64,000 nucleotides of DNA. It comes from Reticulitermes speratus (taxonomy: Eukaryota; Arthropoda; Insecta; Blattodea; Rhinotermitidae). Shown in pieces: positions 23,735 to 36,700 of the stretch; positions within the stretch are counted from its first letter, which is position 1; each line of letters opens with the position of its first letter. The notes under the pieces were generated by a model that ran no database searches, was not told the origin of the DNA, and worked only from the letters and a program-made list of their open reading frames with translations. Position numbers and translations under genes: made by a program. The stretch lies in NCBI GenBank assembly GCA_021186555.1, contig JAJKFL010000005.1, positions 6,217,678 to 6,281,677 of the forward strand. Reading direction: 5' to 3'.

Positions 23735-25440
23735 ATTCCTCGCATAATGGCCACACAGCTCGTAAGTCTGGTTGCTGTCAGCCAATAAAGAAGGGCACTT
23801 TACTTCAAGAGCAAGGTACCATGTCAGATGTATCTCGGCTTTCATTAGAGTGACACTGCTGAAAGTTCACACATGTCACTCCACTGACCTTTGCTACAGA
23901 CTGTGTCAAGTTTGGATGCGATGGGTCAAAGGTTACGAGCACTTTACTCGTACAGCAACATAAATTACCGGCTGTACCTCGGCATCAACTAGAGGAATTT
24001 TCCTAATATTCATATCTGTCACACCACGGACAATCGTGACAAACGACCGGTAAAGAATTAAGGACATTTTACCTGTACGGCAAGGTACCTTCTCGGCAGT
24101 ATCTCGGCTTCCGTTGGAGGGATTTCGCTAATAATTCGTAACTGTCAACCCGCACACCTTTCCTATACATGGCACAAAATTGGTTGCGGTCAATAATTGA
24201 GGGCACTTTAGTTGAACAGCAATGTAGCTTTGCGGCTGCTGTAAATGGTATTTCATTGGAGGTATTTTCCTGAAAATTCACATTTCTCACTCCACACACA
24301 ACCTCTAGAACACGACGTTTCGTTGTTACCGATACACAAATAAGGACACTTTACTTGAAAACCAATGTACCTTATTGAATGTATCTCTGCTTCTATTTGA
24401 GGGATTTTCCTCAAATCTCATATACGTCAATCCACGCACATTCGCTACAAGGGACGTAAGTTTGGTTGTGATCGGTCTATAACTAATGGCACTTTACCTT
24501 TATAGCAATGCACTCCTAGGCTGTATCTCGTTCTCCATTTGAGGTGCTTGGCTGAAAACTCATATCTGGCACTCCAGGCACGTTCAATACAATGTGGTTT
24601 TGGTTGCGATCGGTGAATAAATACGGGCTCTCTATTTGAAGAACAGTGTACCTTCGCGGCTGCATCTTGGCTTGTATTGTATTGGATTTTCCTAAAAATA
24701 CAAATCTCCCTTTACACGCACTCCACAAACCATGTTAAGTTTCATTGTGTCCGGAATATATTTAAGGTCACTTTACTCGAAAAGCATTACACCTGGCCTG
24801 TATCTCGGCTTCCACTGGAAGGAGCTTTCTGAACATTCACATGTTACGTCACGTACATTGGCTTATGATCGTTCTATACTTAAAGGCAGACACATTAGTT
24901 AAACAGCAATGTACGTTCTCGGCTTCCGTTGGAGGGAATTTCCTGAAAATTCATGCTTCCCACTCAACGCAAATCGTTAGAAACGTTGTTAATTTTGTTA
25001 CCCTTTATCAATAATTAAGGGCGCTTTACTTGAAGAGCACTGTATCCTCCCGGGTGTGTGTCGGTTTCCATTGAAGGTATTTTCCTGAAAATTCGTGTCA
25101 CTCCACGTGCCTTCCATATAAACGTTGTGAGTTCAGTTGCTACCGATCATTAAATAAGGGTAATTACCCTTCAAGTGAAGTGCCCCTTAATTATTGACCG
25201 TTCGCAACAAATCTTACAATGTTTGTATCGAATGTGTGTTGTGTCCCAGATATGAACTTCCAATAATGTCCCTCCAATGGATGCAGAAATACAGCCGGAA
25301 ATGTATAATGCTCTTCAAGTGAAGTACCCTTAATTATTGACCCATCCCAACCAAACATAAAATTTTTGTAGAGTGTGTGTCATGTCGCAGATATGAATTT
25401 TCACGAAAATCCCTCAATTTGTAGCTGAGACAGCCTAAAA
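23735..25440 (+). repeat. Decayed ~143-bp satellite, second part with inversion
   Basis: About ten more units of the same satellite in the same orientation up to about 25,157. They then run in the reverse orientation to 25,440, with the turning point at the palindrome GGGTAATTACCC (25,158-25,169). Confidence 0.8.
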
Positions 25441-25656
25441 CTTTGTCGTAACCCCAAACCATGGCTGGTTATTTTCGAAATTATTTAGTCGAGCTATTAG
25501 CTTATAAGTCAGGAAATGATCAGTTGGCATAAATGACAACCGTGGGTTGGTAGTCACGAAAAGAAAGTACTCACTACAAAAACAGGAATTTCTATTAACT
25601 CTCTGACATACCCATTAAATACTGTCTGTGCGAGTATGCTTGCGAAATATATTTTA

Positions 25657-25928
25657 TATCTTCCCCCCCCCCCCCCAATAGCTCGAGAGCTCCTTGGGGG
25701 CCCAGGCCGCCTCATTTTTCGAGGCTTCACAATCACACTTTAGACACACCACACTCGTTAGGACTCCTCTGGACGAGTGACCAGCCCGTCGCAGAGACCT
25801 CTACCTGACAACACACAACACTCATAAGAGACAGACATCCATGCCCCGGTGGGATTCGAACCCATAATCCTAGTAAGCAAGCGGCCGCAGACCCACGCCT
25901 TAGAACGTACGGCCACTGGGATCGGCTT
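25657..25928 (-). mobile_element. tRNA-derived SINE, second copy
   Basis: Same family as 6,201-6,608 without the nested insert. It has a B box GGGTTCGAATCCCACCGG (minus strand, near 25,850) and a 10-base target duplication ATATATTTTA (25,647-25,656 and 25,929-25,938). The tail side carries a C run (25,663-25,676). Confidence 0.85.
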
Positions 25929-26129
25929 ATATATTTTAGGCCCATTAAATTTTCCATCGCAGATCAAAATATTTGACTACGTTTCTGATCCTACGCAGTA
26001 CCCGCAAAATTTAGGGTAATGGAAACCTGTCATGTTACAATCTTATATTCGTATTGCTTTTATTGTACATTCAAGCACTTGATATGAAGTGATATAACCC
26101 AAACATGCAATTAGGTTACGAAATTTATA

Positions 26130-27065
26130 TAAAAGCCTCACCTAGAATGCCCGCTGGTGTGTGGTACGTGCTGAAACACTCTGGTACGTGTAGTGTTTAC
26201 ACTCCCACCTCCTTCTGCTTCTCATTTTCCTGGCTGAGCAAACTCTGCACTGCGTCTTGGTGTTAGGATTGCGTTGGGTCGGTGGTATTTGCGGTGAAAA
26301 TTATGCCCAGTATTCTGCCTGCAGCAGTATGTTGGAATCTGCAGAGGGACGACCTCTCCTAACATATGGCATTCCTGCTTCTTCTAAGAGCTTTTCTGAC
26401 AGCATCACTCAGAATTGAATGTACTGCTTGTGATCTTCTTGCAGAGAACACACGAAGCAAGGCATTAAAGGATACGATGCTAGGTATCGATCCACCTTAT
26501 CAACTCCACCAATGCCTTTGTTGTAATCAAGTACACCCTTTGTTTTCGTTACAAATTCCTCTGTTATTCTATTCAGTTTTTTGGTCGTAGTCACTCCAAC
26601 ATTGTCATGCGTTGTCGATAGAAGGGAAACCAGCTTCTTATCTTGCCTATTCACATCAATCATTTTATGGATGTACCGCAACATTTTCCCCTTTTCAGTT
26701 TTATATTTTGCAGATATTTTGGCATCTGTTTGCGGTTTATTCTTGACCCCAGTACATTTGTTCAAGCTTCCAACAGAAAGGAAGGTTCGTGATGAGTACC
26801 ACTTACCTACATGTCAGATGTGCTCCTCTGACATTTATGGGGCCATTAATTCCTTTACACTTGTTTCATTAGGGGGGGGGGGGGGTCTGAATCACCTACA
26901 TTCTGTACTATGCATAAACTGAACTGCTGGCAGTATCCAGTATTTGACTCACACATATTGTAATATTTTATTCCAAATCTTGCTCTCTTGGATGGATTGA
27001 ATTGTACAAAAGAGGATCTTCCATGGAATTTGACAAGACTTTCAACTTGGAGATTAATCATATGA
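26130..27065 (-). pseudogene. piggyBac transposase relic
   Basis: On the minus strand: VKFHGRSSFVQFNPSKRARFG (about 26,930-27,040), then LSTTHDNVGVTTTKK and VLDYNKGIGGVDKVDRYL (26,480-26,640), then RRGRPSADSN (about 26,330) and a cysteine-rich tail QCRVCSARK (about 26,230). This is the order of piggyBac DDE transposases. The frame breaks at least twice. The first catalytic Asp position (normally DES before VKF) reads VES here. The GGVD aspartate is present. It is inactive. Confidence 0.85.
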
Positions 27066-28089
27066 ATGACCAGCTATTTTGACGCTTAGATCGTGAATAG
27101 CAGTATGGAATCATATCGTTGCTTCTTTGGCTGTGATTAATAGGTGTTTATTTTTTGGTTCAGCACTTTTAAAAAACGAAGTATTGAAAAATTGGGGGCT
27201 GTTGCCAACCTTGTTTTCCGCAATTCAAATTGTCTTTTATGCCAGAACACCCACCATGAGAAACTGAGAACTCAAATGAATATTGTGTACGCTTAACTCT
27301 TATCAGCTTGGCCACAGAGCTTTTTCAAAAATGGATATCTCTTTGTAAAACATTATATGTACAATCATCACAGTCACAAGTATATTAAAACAATCTTGCT
27401 AGTCTTGTTCATAGATAGTGACCGCACTTGCGTGTGCTGCATATTTATGAACTTTATTGTCAACTATTATCAAATTTATTTTTTTATCAGTCCTCCTCAT
27501 TAAAATCCCTTTCTTCAAGATTTATTTTTTATTTTCCCATTTTCTCTTCTACCAGAACAAAATAAAGAACCAGTTGAAACACCCGGACAAGACCTTGAAA
27601 CCAGAACAACCCTGGCCAAACTGGGATACATGATAAGCCTATGCATAAGGAGTTACACTTTTGAAAGAAGATCATTGACCTCATCCAAATAAAATGTGCA
27701 ATCCTCTTTCCTCAAACATCCATTTCACTATCCCATGAGGACAGATTCTCATGTGTCTGCCATGTAAGACATCCATTTCCAGCATACATATAATTGTCTA
27801 TTTCATTTCCAATCTATGACTTCCTATAATAAGTCAAAAGTACCACCACCTGCCATACAATTATTTATGTTAATTGAACATAAACACAGATATTCAAAAA
27901 CTGTGTACAATATTTTTTACACGGTGTATACAAATATGTTGCTGATTGAGACAGACCCATTTCACAGGTGTTACATATAAATACAAATGTATACTCCACA
28001 CATTACCAGAGCATCACTTGAAGATATCCACATTCGGTAACTACACAAATCCTCGTAACATAATCTTGTGCACACTGGATATGAGTAAG
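27066..28089. other. No recognisable feature
   Basis: AT-rich sequence between the piggyBac relic and the finger relics. It could hold the 3' untranslated part of the zinc-finger locus. Confidence 0.4.
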
Positions 28090-28480
28090 TTAACAGCCAC
28101 GCAGATTGTCATAACATAACAGTATCTCCGTGACACGACAGGAAATATTTTGCACCGTGTGTGCAATTACATGTCTGGCCAGTTGAAAACTTATGAACAT
28201 ATCCTACAAGGATGAACACCCAACGGTCTTCATGCACTGCTGTTTCCTCGGACACTATCACTACTAAATGAATTACATATATCACAGGATTATGGATGTC
28301 TCCCACAGTATAAGAGGAGATTCTTCTTCAGAACAAACGTTTGACTCTGATATTACAAACATCATAGTGATATGGATGCTCTCCAGTAAGCATACAGTGA
28401 TGTACCTCCAGATAACTCAGCTCATGGCATGCTTTTATCATAAACAGAGGGATACGATCCATACCAAGTACAGTAGAACA
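28090..28480 (-). pseudogene. Relic C2H2 fingers at 3' end of array
   Basis: On the minus strand at about 28,345-28,470, LEVHHC...LTGEHPY and YDVCN can be recognised, and at 28,130-28,290 fragments with TGQTCNC and HTV-like linkers. Ligands are mostly lost. These are older fingers beyond the amplified block. Confidence 0.45.
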
Positions 28481-28659
28481 CTGTTAGAAGCCTTTCAAGG
28501 AACCAGAGGATTAGGTACTTCTTAAGCCGGAAGACTTATTAAGAGGAAAAGCTTATTAAAAGCAATAGGATAGTAACTAGTACATTAAACATACAGAAAT
28601 AAAAACATATTCATCTAATTTATACACAAACATTTTAATGTAATGCAAACCTTTTGTTA

Positions 28660-30588
<1,929 letters not shown>

Positions 30589-30629
30589 CACTTTTAGTAC
30601 TTACATTTATTCAGTAACTTGTTGTTGTA

Positions 30630-31438
30630 TTAACGAGGAAGCAAGTTCCCCATTGTATTTACACACAGCGACTTCAAAGTTGCAGGTCCATTTTTGACAC
30701 ACAATTTACAACCACAATGAGGCAATCCATAAAAATGGTGAGATTTCTTTGTACAGAACAAAGGGTACCAAGGAAACTTTTTGTAGGGATGCACTGAACA
30801 ACGACTGGTTTCAACTTTGCAATTGGCAAGGCGCTTTGGTTCATTTATGTAACCTGTACGTTCATCTAACACACAATCATGTTTGCAAGTCAACACGTGG
30901 TTTGTGATGAAGCTTACGCGTTTATTATCGTACACTATGACGTACGCTAATGACGATAAACGAATGTTCTTCAACAGATCGTATGCAAATGTCAGTACTG
31001 ATGGAAGTTCACCTTCAATGTTTCTTGTTTCGAATTTTATTACAATAGATTCACCACTGGAAGAAGATAGCTTACAATAGTTTCCCGGAACGGACATAAA
31101 CGAAATAGTACACTCCCGACCGGAAATGCATTTTTCAATATAGTCTGAATACTTCACTTGTTCCTTACAGAGTACATAAAAGTTAATTTCAGTCACCTGA
31201 TTCAGAATTCCTGCTACATAGCCAGGATACACTCCGGCCACACCACACAACACTTTGTCACTATTCATTGCTGATACGATGTCGCTTACAAGCCACAGCC
31301 ACTTTGTATTTTGAACTTTGTAGGTGTCATGCCAAATGCCCACTCCAACCAGTTGATTTAAATCGTTAGATAGACGATTCATGTCCACACCGCTACCGAA
31401 TGCTACGGTAGAAATATCAAGTAAATCCATCGTGTAGC
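30630..31438 (-). CDS. Polinton left-end protein, 266 aa, unrecognised
   Basis: The coding part is 30,630-31,430, from an ATG preceded by a convincing 3' splice site (T-rich tract then GCAG, exon starting 31,438). A matching donor lies at 31,539 (CTGT|GTAAGT), giving a 101-base 5' leader intron. I do not recognise the protein. The N-terminal two thirds are mixed alpha/beta in character. The C-terminal third is cysteine and histidine rich, with CxxH and CGCKLC-type clusters near residues 180-250 that could bind zinc. It is the leftmost gene and is transcribed toward the terminal repeat, divergent from pol B. No frame break is seen. Confidence 0.7.
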
Positions 31439-31539
31439 CTGCAAAAAATAAACAATTAATACTTAAAACCTGAAAATTTACGGAAAATTTACATTAATAA
31501 TAATGTTTTCATTTAATGTTAAACGCATTTTATACTTAC
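31439..31539 (-). other. Predicted 5'-leader intron of left-end gene
   Basis: The minus strand has GTAAGT at the 5' end and TTTATTTTTTGCAG at the 3' end, spanning 101 bases. It ends 8 bases before the ATG. Prediction is from splice consensus only. Confidence 0.55.
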
Positions 31540-31633
31540 ACAGAAGTAATGTCGAAACTACGATGGCTTGCAAGACGTCCCTAACACCACAGAAATATAA
31601 AGATGGAAATATGATTGGAATGCACAACTACTT

Positions 31634-31900
31634 TCTAGCTACGGAAGGTTATTTCTAACTTCAAGCCCTCAGGCTCAGACGTTTTGTCGCCACAGTAGTA
31701 CAGGTCTATTTATGAATTTAGAAATGCACAACGTTAACATTGCAAGTTACAGAAATTAATGTCTTTGGTATGTACAGTCTATCTACGGAAGGTTATTTCA
31801 AACTTCAAGCCCTGAGGGTTTGACAGAAAGTCGCCACAGTAGTCGCTGTACAGGTCTATTTATGAATTTAGAAATGCACAACATTAACACAGCAAGGTAC
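31634..31900. repeat. Direct duplication of promoter-like block
   Basis: A block of roughly 115-125 bases occurs twice (about 31,634-31,755 and 31,785-31,900). It begins TACGGAAGGTTATTTC and ends near GAAATGCACAACRTTAACA. Each copy contains, on the minus strand, AAATTCATAAATAGA (31,705-31,719 and 31,855-31,869), a 15-mer repeated exactly in the ATPase promoter at 37,714. Confidence 0.75.
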
Positions 31901-32376
31901 CGGAATAAATGTCTTTGGCGTGAATGTGTTATACAGCAATTGAAAGTCAATACCATTTATTGGTGGGGGCGCATAAAATGATTGTGTTTGCAGACAATTA
32001 TCGCGCCATTGTACTAATTGCTGATGAGACTCAAAGAGCGTTAAAATTTGCGAATTTATGCATAAGTTACTTAAATATATAAGGGTTTTCCACTGCATAT
32101 GACTTAATAGCACATGCCCGTTGTTGCATCTAATTTGAATATGACGATTATAATACTTTTGGATGAAATGGTGGTCGTCCCGAGATAATAGACAGCGTTG
32201 TTTGGTATCCCATTCTTAAAAGACACTAGGGTGAACCAAGCAGTAGGATTTAACACTACGTGATTGGAAGAACTAGCGATATTAACTTGTGGTGTTAGGA
32301 AAGCGTCAAGAAATACTGTGACACTTTTAGTTTTCGCAATGTCGAGAAAGTAAGTACGGTTTAACAGAGCCGACAT
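31868..32376 (-). pseudogene. Polinton small protein, left copy, frameshifted
   Basis: The ATG at 32,376 directly follows a 3' splice site (TTATGTCTTTACAG). The reading frame runs to about 32,105 and continues in another frame from about 32,113 to 31,868, so one small indel separates the halves. The protein is a clear paralogue of the gene at 44,058-44,546 at the opposite end: both have a LTPQVxIxSSSxxVVLN core, a second half ending PPxxNAIDF/PPxxNGIDF, and similar length (about 162-170 aa). The fold is not certain. Two beta-strand then WxxL modules are reminiscent of PC4-like single-strand DNA binding proteins, which is a guess. Confidence 0.75.
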
Positions 32377-32454
32377 CTGTAAAGACATAAAATAATATAG
32401 ACTTTTGCAACAGTTTGATTTAAACACTGCATTTAACTTTGATGTGAAACTTAC
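32377..32454 (-). other. Predicted intron of left small-protein gene
   Basis: The minus strand donor is AAG|GTAAGT and the acceptor is CTTTACAG, 78 bases, ending immediately before the ATG. Upstream on the same strand are TATAAG (about 32,535) and a TCAGT initiator word (about 32,495), consistent with a short non-coding first exon. Confidence 0.55.
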
Positions 32455-32550
32455 CTTATATTAAAGTATGTCGATGAACAGCACCAGTTTGAATGCACTG
32501 AGACACAACCTTACGCTTGGCCAGTTAGACTTATAATGAAAAATATATCG

Positions 32551-32955
32551 GACTCGAATATGAAGAAATCAAGTCTGAACTTGTTGCACCCAACGCAGAC
32601 TTTTAGACGCCAACACACGTAGCCTGAAGTATTGTTTGAACAAATATATAAATGCAATTGAAATCGCGTTAAACTTATAATATATCGGACTCGAATATGA
32701 AGAAATCAAGTCTGAACTCGATGCACCCAACGCAGACTTTTAGACGCCAACACACGTAGCCTGAAGTATTGTTTGAACAAATATATAAATGCAATTGAAA
32801 TCGCGTTAAACTTATAATATATCGGACTCGAATATGAAGAAATCAAGTCTGAACTTGTTGCACTAGGCCCAGACATTTAGACGCCAGACACTCGTAGCCT
32901 GAGGCAATGTTTGAACAAGTACATAAATGCTATTTAAATGACGTTAGAACAAGTT
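32551..32955. repeat. Three copies of 137-bp repeat upstream of pol B
   Basis: Units start at 32,551, 32,688 and 32,825 with GACTCGAATATGAAG. The first two are nearly identical; the third diverges toward its end. Units 1 and 2 carry TATATAAATGC on the plus strand. The block lies in the divergent intergenic region between the left small-protein gene and pol B. Confidence 0.85.
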
Positions 32956-33460
32956 GGTGTACTATTTTGAGCAAGTCGACGGGTGTCGCCAGATTCATGT
33001 AGCTTTACCCCTGAGGCAACACATTAGAGGCTAATGGATTTTAGAATATTAGAATCTATATAAGCGTTGACAGTAACATGCACCCATCGCAGAATTTTAG
33101 ACACACATAGCCTGAGGCAATGTTTGAACAAGTTGGTGAACTATTTAGAGCAAGTCGACAGGGTGTCGCCAGATGCATGTGGCTTTACCCCTGAGGCAGC
33201 TCATTAGGGGCTAATGGATTTTAGAATATTAGAATCTAAATAAGCGTTGACAGTAACATGCACCCATCGCAAAATTTTTGACACACATAGCCTGAGGCAA
33301 TGTTTGAACAGGTTGGTGAAGTATTTTGAGCAAATCGACAGGGTGTCGCCAGATCCATGTAGCTTTACCCCTGAGGCAACACATTAGGGGCTAATGGATT
33401 TTAGAATATTAGAATCTATATAACCGGTGGCTGTAACATTTGAGCGTTATTCTACTTTTT
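32945..33460. repeat. Three copies of ~180-bp repeat upstream of pol B
   Basis: Units are aligned on GCAARTCGACRGGTGTCGCC at about 32,971, 33,150 and 33,330. Each ends with TTAGAATATTAGAATCTA followed by TATAAG, AATAAG or TATAAC. The last copy, nearest pol B, has TATATAA at about 33,417 and is the best candidate TATA box for the polymerase transcript. Confidence 0.85.
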
Positions 33461-33464
33461 GCTG

Positions 33465-33740
33465 CCGTCGAGTTTAGTTGAATTGCCTACGTGCTTTCTT
33501 CTACATTTTGCTGCTGCTACTGAACATTCTACTGTCGCTGTGCTGTTCTACTGAACATTCTACTGTCGCTGTGCTGTTCTACTGAACATTCTACTGTCGC
33601 TGTGATTTATATATCTACTGAACATTTTACTGCTGTGTGAACATTTTTTTGCTGCTGCTACTGCTGTGCTGTTTTACTGAACATTCTACTGTCGCTGTGA
33701 TTTATATATCTACTGAACATTTCCGGCTACCGAGTTAAAG
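33465..33740 (+). promoter_or_regulatory. Pol B 5' leader with ~31-bp CTGCT-rich repeats
   Basis: Repeated words CTACTGAACATT, CTACTGTCGCTGTG and GCTGCTGCTACTG fill the stretch between the last TATA-like word and the pol B ATG at 33,771. The leader contains no competing long reading frame. Its function is unknown; it is most simply a 5' untranslated region expanded by slippage. Confidence 0.5.
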
Positions 33741-33770
33741 TAAGTGAATCTATAAGAATTGTAATAAATT

Positions 33771-36700
33771 ATGGCAAAGAAACTGTTTCTAGACAGGCAT
33801 AGAGAGTTTCCGACATCTGAAGTTCCCTCCTTAACGGAAGAACGGACGGAGCCGGAGACTGTTTTACCTGATAGAAGCAGTCCTGATCATGAAATATCAG
33901 ATGAGCTACCTTTTGAAATTTTGGATGAGACCTCAAAATCTTTTCCAAAATTTAATGCAACCGGGCGTAGTTTGTTGATCAAATTTAACCCCCCAAGAGA
34001 GGAGCAGGACCCTTCCACTTACCTCAAGGAATGTATTACAGGGCTGACTAATTACTTAGTTGACGAAGTGCCAAATAGAGATATGGTGGGGCTCACCATT
34101 CGAAATACGGAGAATGTGGAGGATAAGGTGGTTGGAATTAGTCTGCGTCGCCGTGACCAATTGAAACCTGATGTGGTCTGGCAAGTACTCGGGAAGGTCA
34201 TCCAGAGCAACGCTAGGTTTGGTTTGACTGACCGACTCGAAGTGCGTCTGGATCATGTTAGGATGCCGGTTGGAAACGGTAGAAATGCTGAGAAGACAAA
34301 GGGGCGTTCAATCGATGTTATGAGTGCGATTAAGAGAAGCATCGTCGTTGTAAAGGCTGCTTTTCTGTGTTTGGCTCACGCCCTAATTATTGCAATGGCC
34401 GGGGTTAATAGTGACCCCATGTACAAATCATATAGGAATGGGAGACGGTTAGACCAGCCTGTTGAAGAACTCCTCAAGGCTTCCGGTGTTGATTTGACCA
34501 ATGGCGGGGGCCTTGAAGAACTTCAGCAGTTTCAAGACCATCTTTCGGACTACAAAATTATGGTTTATGACGGACTGAGTCCCGATAGACTCATTTTTAG
34601 CGGAAATTCCCTTTCGGACAAGAAATTGTACCTCCTGTATGATTCGGACACGGGGCACTATAATGTTATTACTAACATTAAGGCAGCTATGGCAAAGAGA
34701 TTTGTATGCAACGCGTGTGACGCACTATACGACCGGACACATACGTGTGACAAAGCTTGCTCTCTCTGTACAGCCACGCCACCATGTGCTAAAGGTGATT
34801 CTAGGTATTGTGCTACATGTAACAGGATATTTCCTAGTGAAAAGTGTTTTCAAAATCATCTTACCCTGAGAGTGAAAGGAAAGCTAGTGTGCCAGTGGAA
34901 ACAAGTATGCCGGAATTGCAGTTTCGTAGTAACGTCAGATAATAAGCATGAATGTTTTAAGAAATTTTGTAATTTGTGTAACAAAATTCAACCTTCAGGC
35001 CATCTTTGCTACATGGCTCCACTGAAACCTAGCAGACTTTCAAACCGATTTATGTACGTTTTCTTTGATACGGAGTGTACGCAAGATCTTGAGAAGCGTG
35101 ATGGGTCTTTCGTACACGTACCGAATCTTATATGTGCTCAGCAAATGTGTTCAAAGTGTGAAACCTATGATGACTTAAGTATCGATTGTGAACAGTGCGG
35201 CAAGCGTGTCCACGTGTTTTGGCAGGACCCCATAGGCAAATTTATTGATTACCTCCGGCTGTCCAGACCATTCGCGGATAAGCTGTATGTTATTTCACAT
35301 AACTCTCGCGGATACGATGCACAGTTTCTACTGAGACGGTTTCTTGAACTAAGATGGATACCAAAGTTGATAATGGATGGAACGAAAATTCTTTGTATGT
35401 CTGTTGAGCATATCTGCTTTGTTGACTCCTTGAACTTCATCCCGATGTCGCTGAAAAACATGCCCAAATCATTCGACCTCACATGCAGGAAGGGGTACTA
35501 TCCCCATTATTTCAATACGGCCGAGAATTTAGACTATGTGGGGTCTTATCCTGAACCCAAGTTCTATGGGGCGGACTTTATGTCCAGTGATGAGAGATCC
35601 CGATTTTTGCAGTGGTACGAGGAGCAAAAAGACAAAATTTTCCATAATAAGGAAGAGCTCTTGGCCTACTGTATGGATGACGTCAATGTACTGAGGCAGG
35701 CATGTACCGCTTTTAGGAATTTGTTTTTGAATTTGGTAAAGATGGATCCGTTTCGTGAGGCCATCACTATATCATCCATTTGCAACAAGGTATTTCGTAC
35801 AATGTTTCTGAAACCCGATACTGTGGGTCTAATCGCGAGAGGGGGGTACCGTATGGGTGACCGCCAGTCTGTTGAAGCTCTTCAATGGCTGGCGTACATT
35901 GGTCGGACTAAGGATATTACTTGTGCAGGGAATGGGAGGGAGGTTCGTTTGGATGGGGTACCAAATCTGAAAGTTGATAGGTATTGTGCAGAGACTAGGG
36001 AAGTCTTTGAATACCTAGGGTGTTTTTGGCACGGGTGTCCATTTATGCCCAATCGTCACAAGCTCATTGGTAACACTGACGAGACATTGCTGAGCAGGTA
36101 TGAGGAGACAATGGCGAGGTTGCAAAAGATCAGAGATGCTGGTTATAAAGTTATTTCGATCTGGGGTTGTGAGTTTAAAAAATTACTCCGTGACAATCTT
36201 GAACTGCAAAAAGAACTTGGCTCACACCCCTATGTGAAGAACTCACCCATTAATATTCGGGATGCCTTGTACGGTGGTAGAACTGAGGCTACGAAGATGT
36301 GGTACAAAGCCAAGCAGGGTGAGGAAATACACTATGTAGATGTGATCAGTCTGTATCCCTACATTTGCAAGTATGGGAAATTTCCTATTGGCCACCCAAA
36401 AGTGTACGTGGGTGCAGACTGTCCTGCCGACTGCTTGGCAAGGGATGGGATTATTAAGTGTAAGGTTTTGCCACCTAGGAAGCTGTATCATCCAGTACTT
36501 CCGTATAAGAGCAATTCCAAGCTGATGTTCCCTTTGTGTTGTAAATGCGCTGACACTATGCAACAGGCCGGCTGTACACATTCTGATAAAGAACGATGTA
36601 TAGTCGGTACATGGGTTATAGATGAAGTCTGCAAAGCTGTAGAGATGGGTTACAGCTTGGTAGAGGTGTTTGAATTTTGGGAATATGATGTGACACGCTA

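Noticed and set aside
22996-23754. 250-codon open frames on both strands
   Set aside because: They arise from the 39-bp tandem array derived from a LINE 3' end; no gene context.
36243-36581. 112-codon minus-strand open frame inside pol B
   Set aside because: Shadow of the polymerase coding sequence, which carries all expected motifs on the plus strand.
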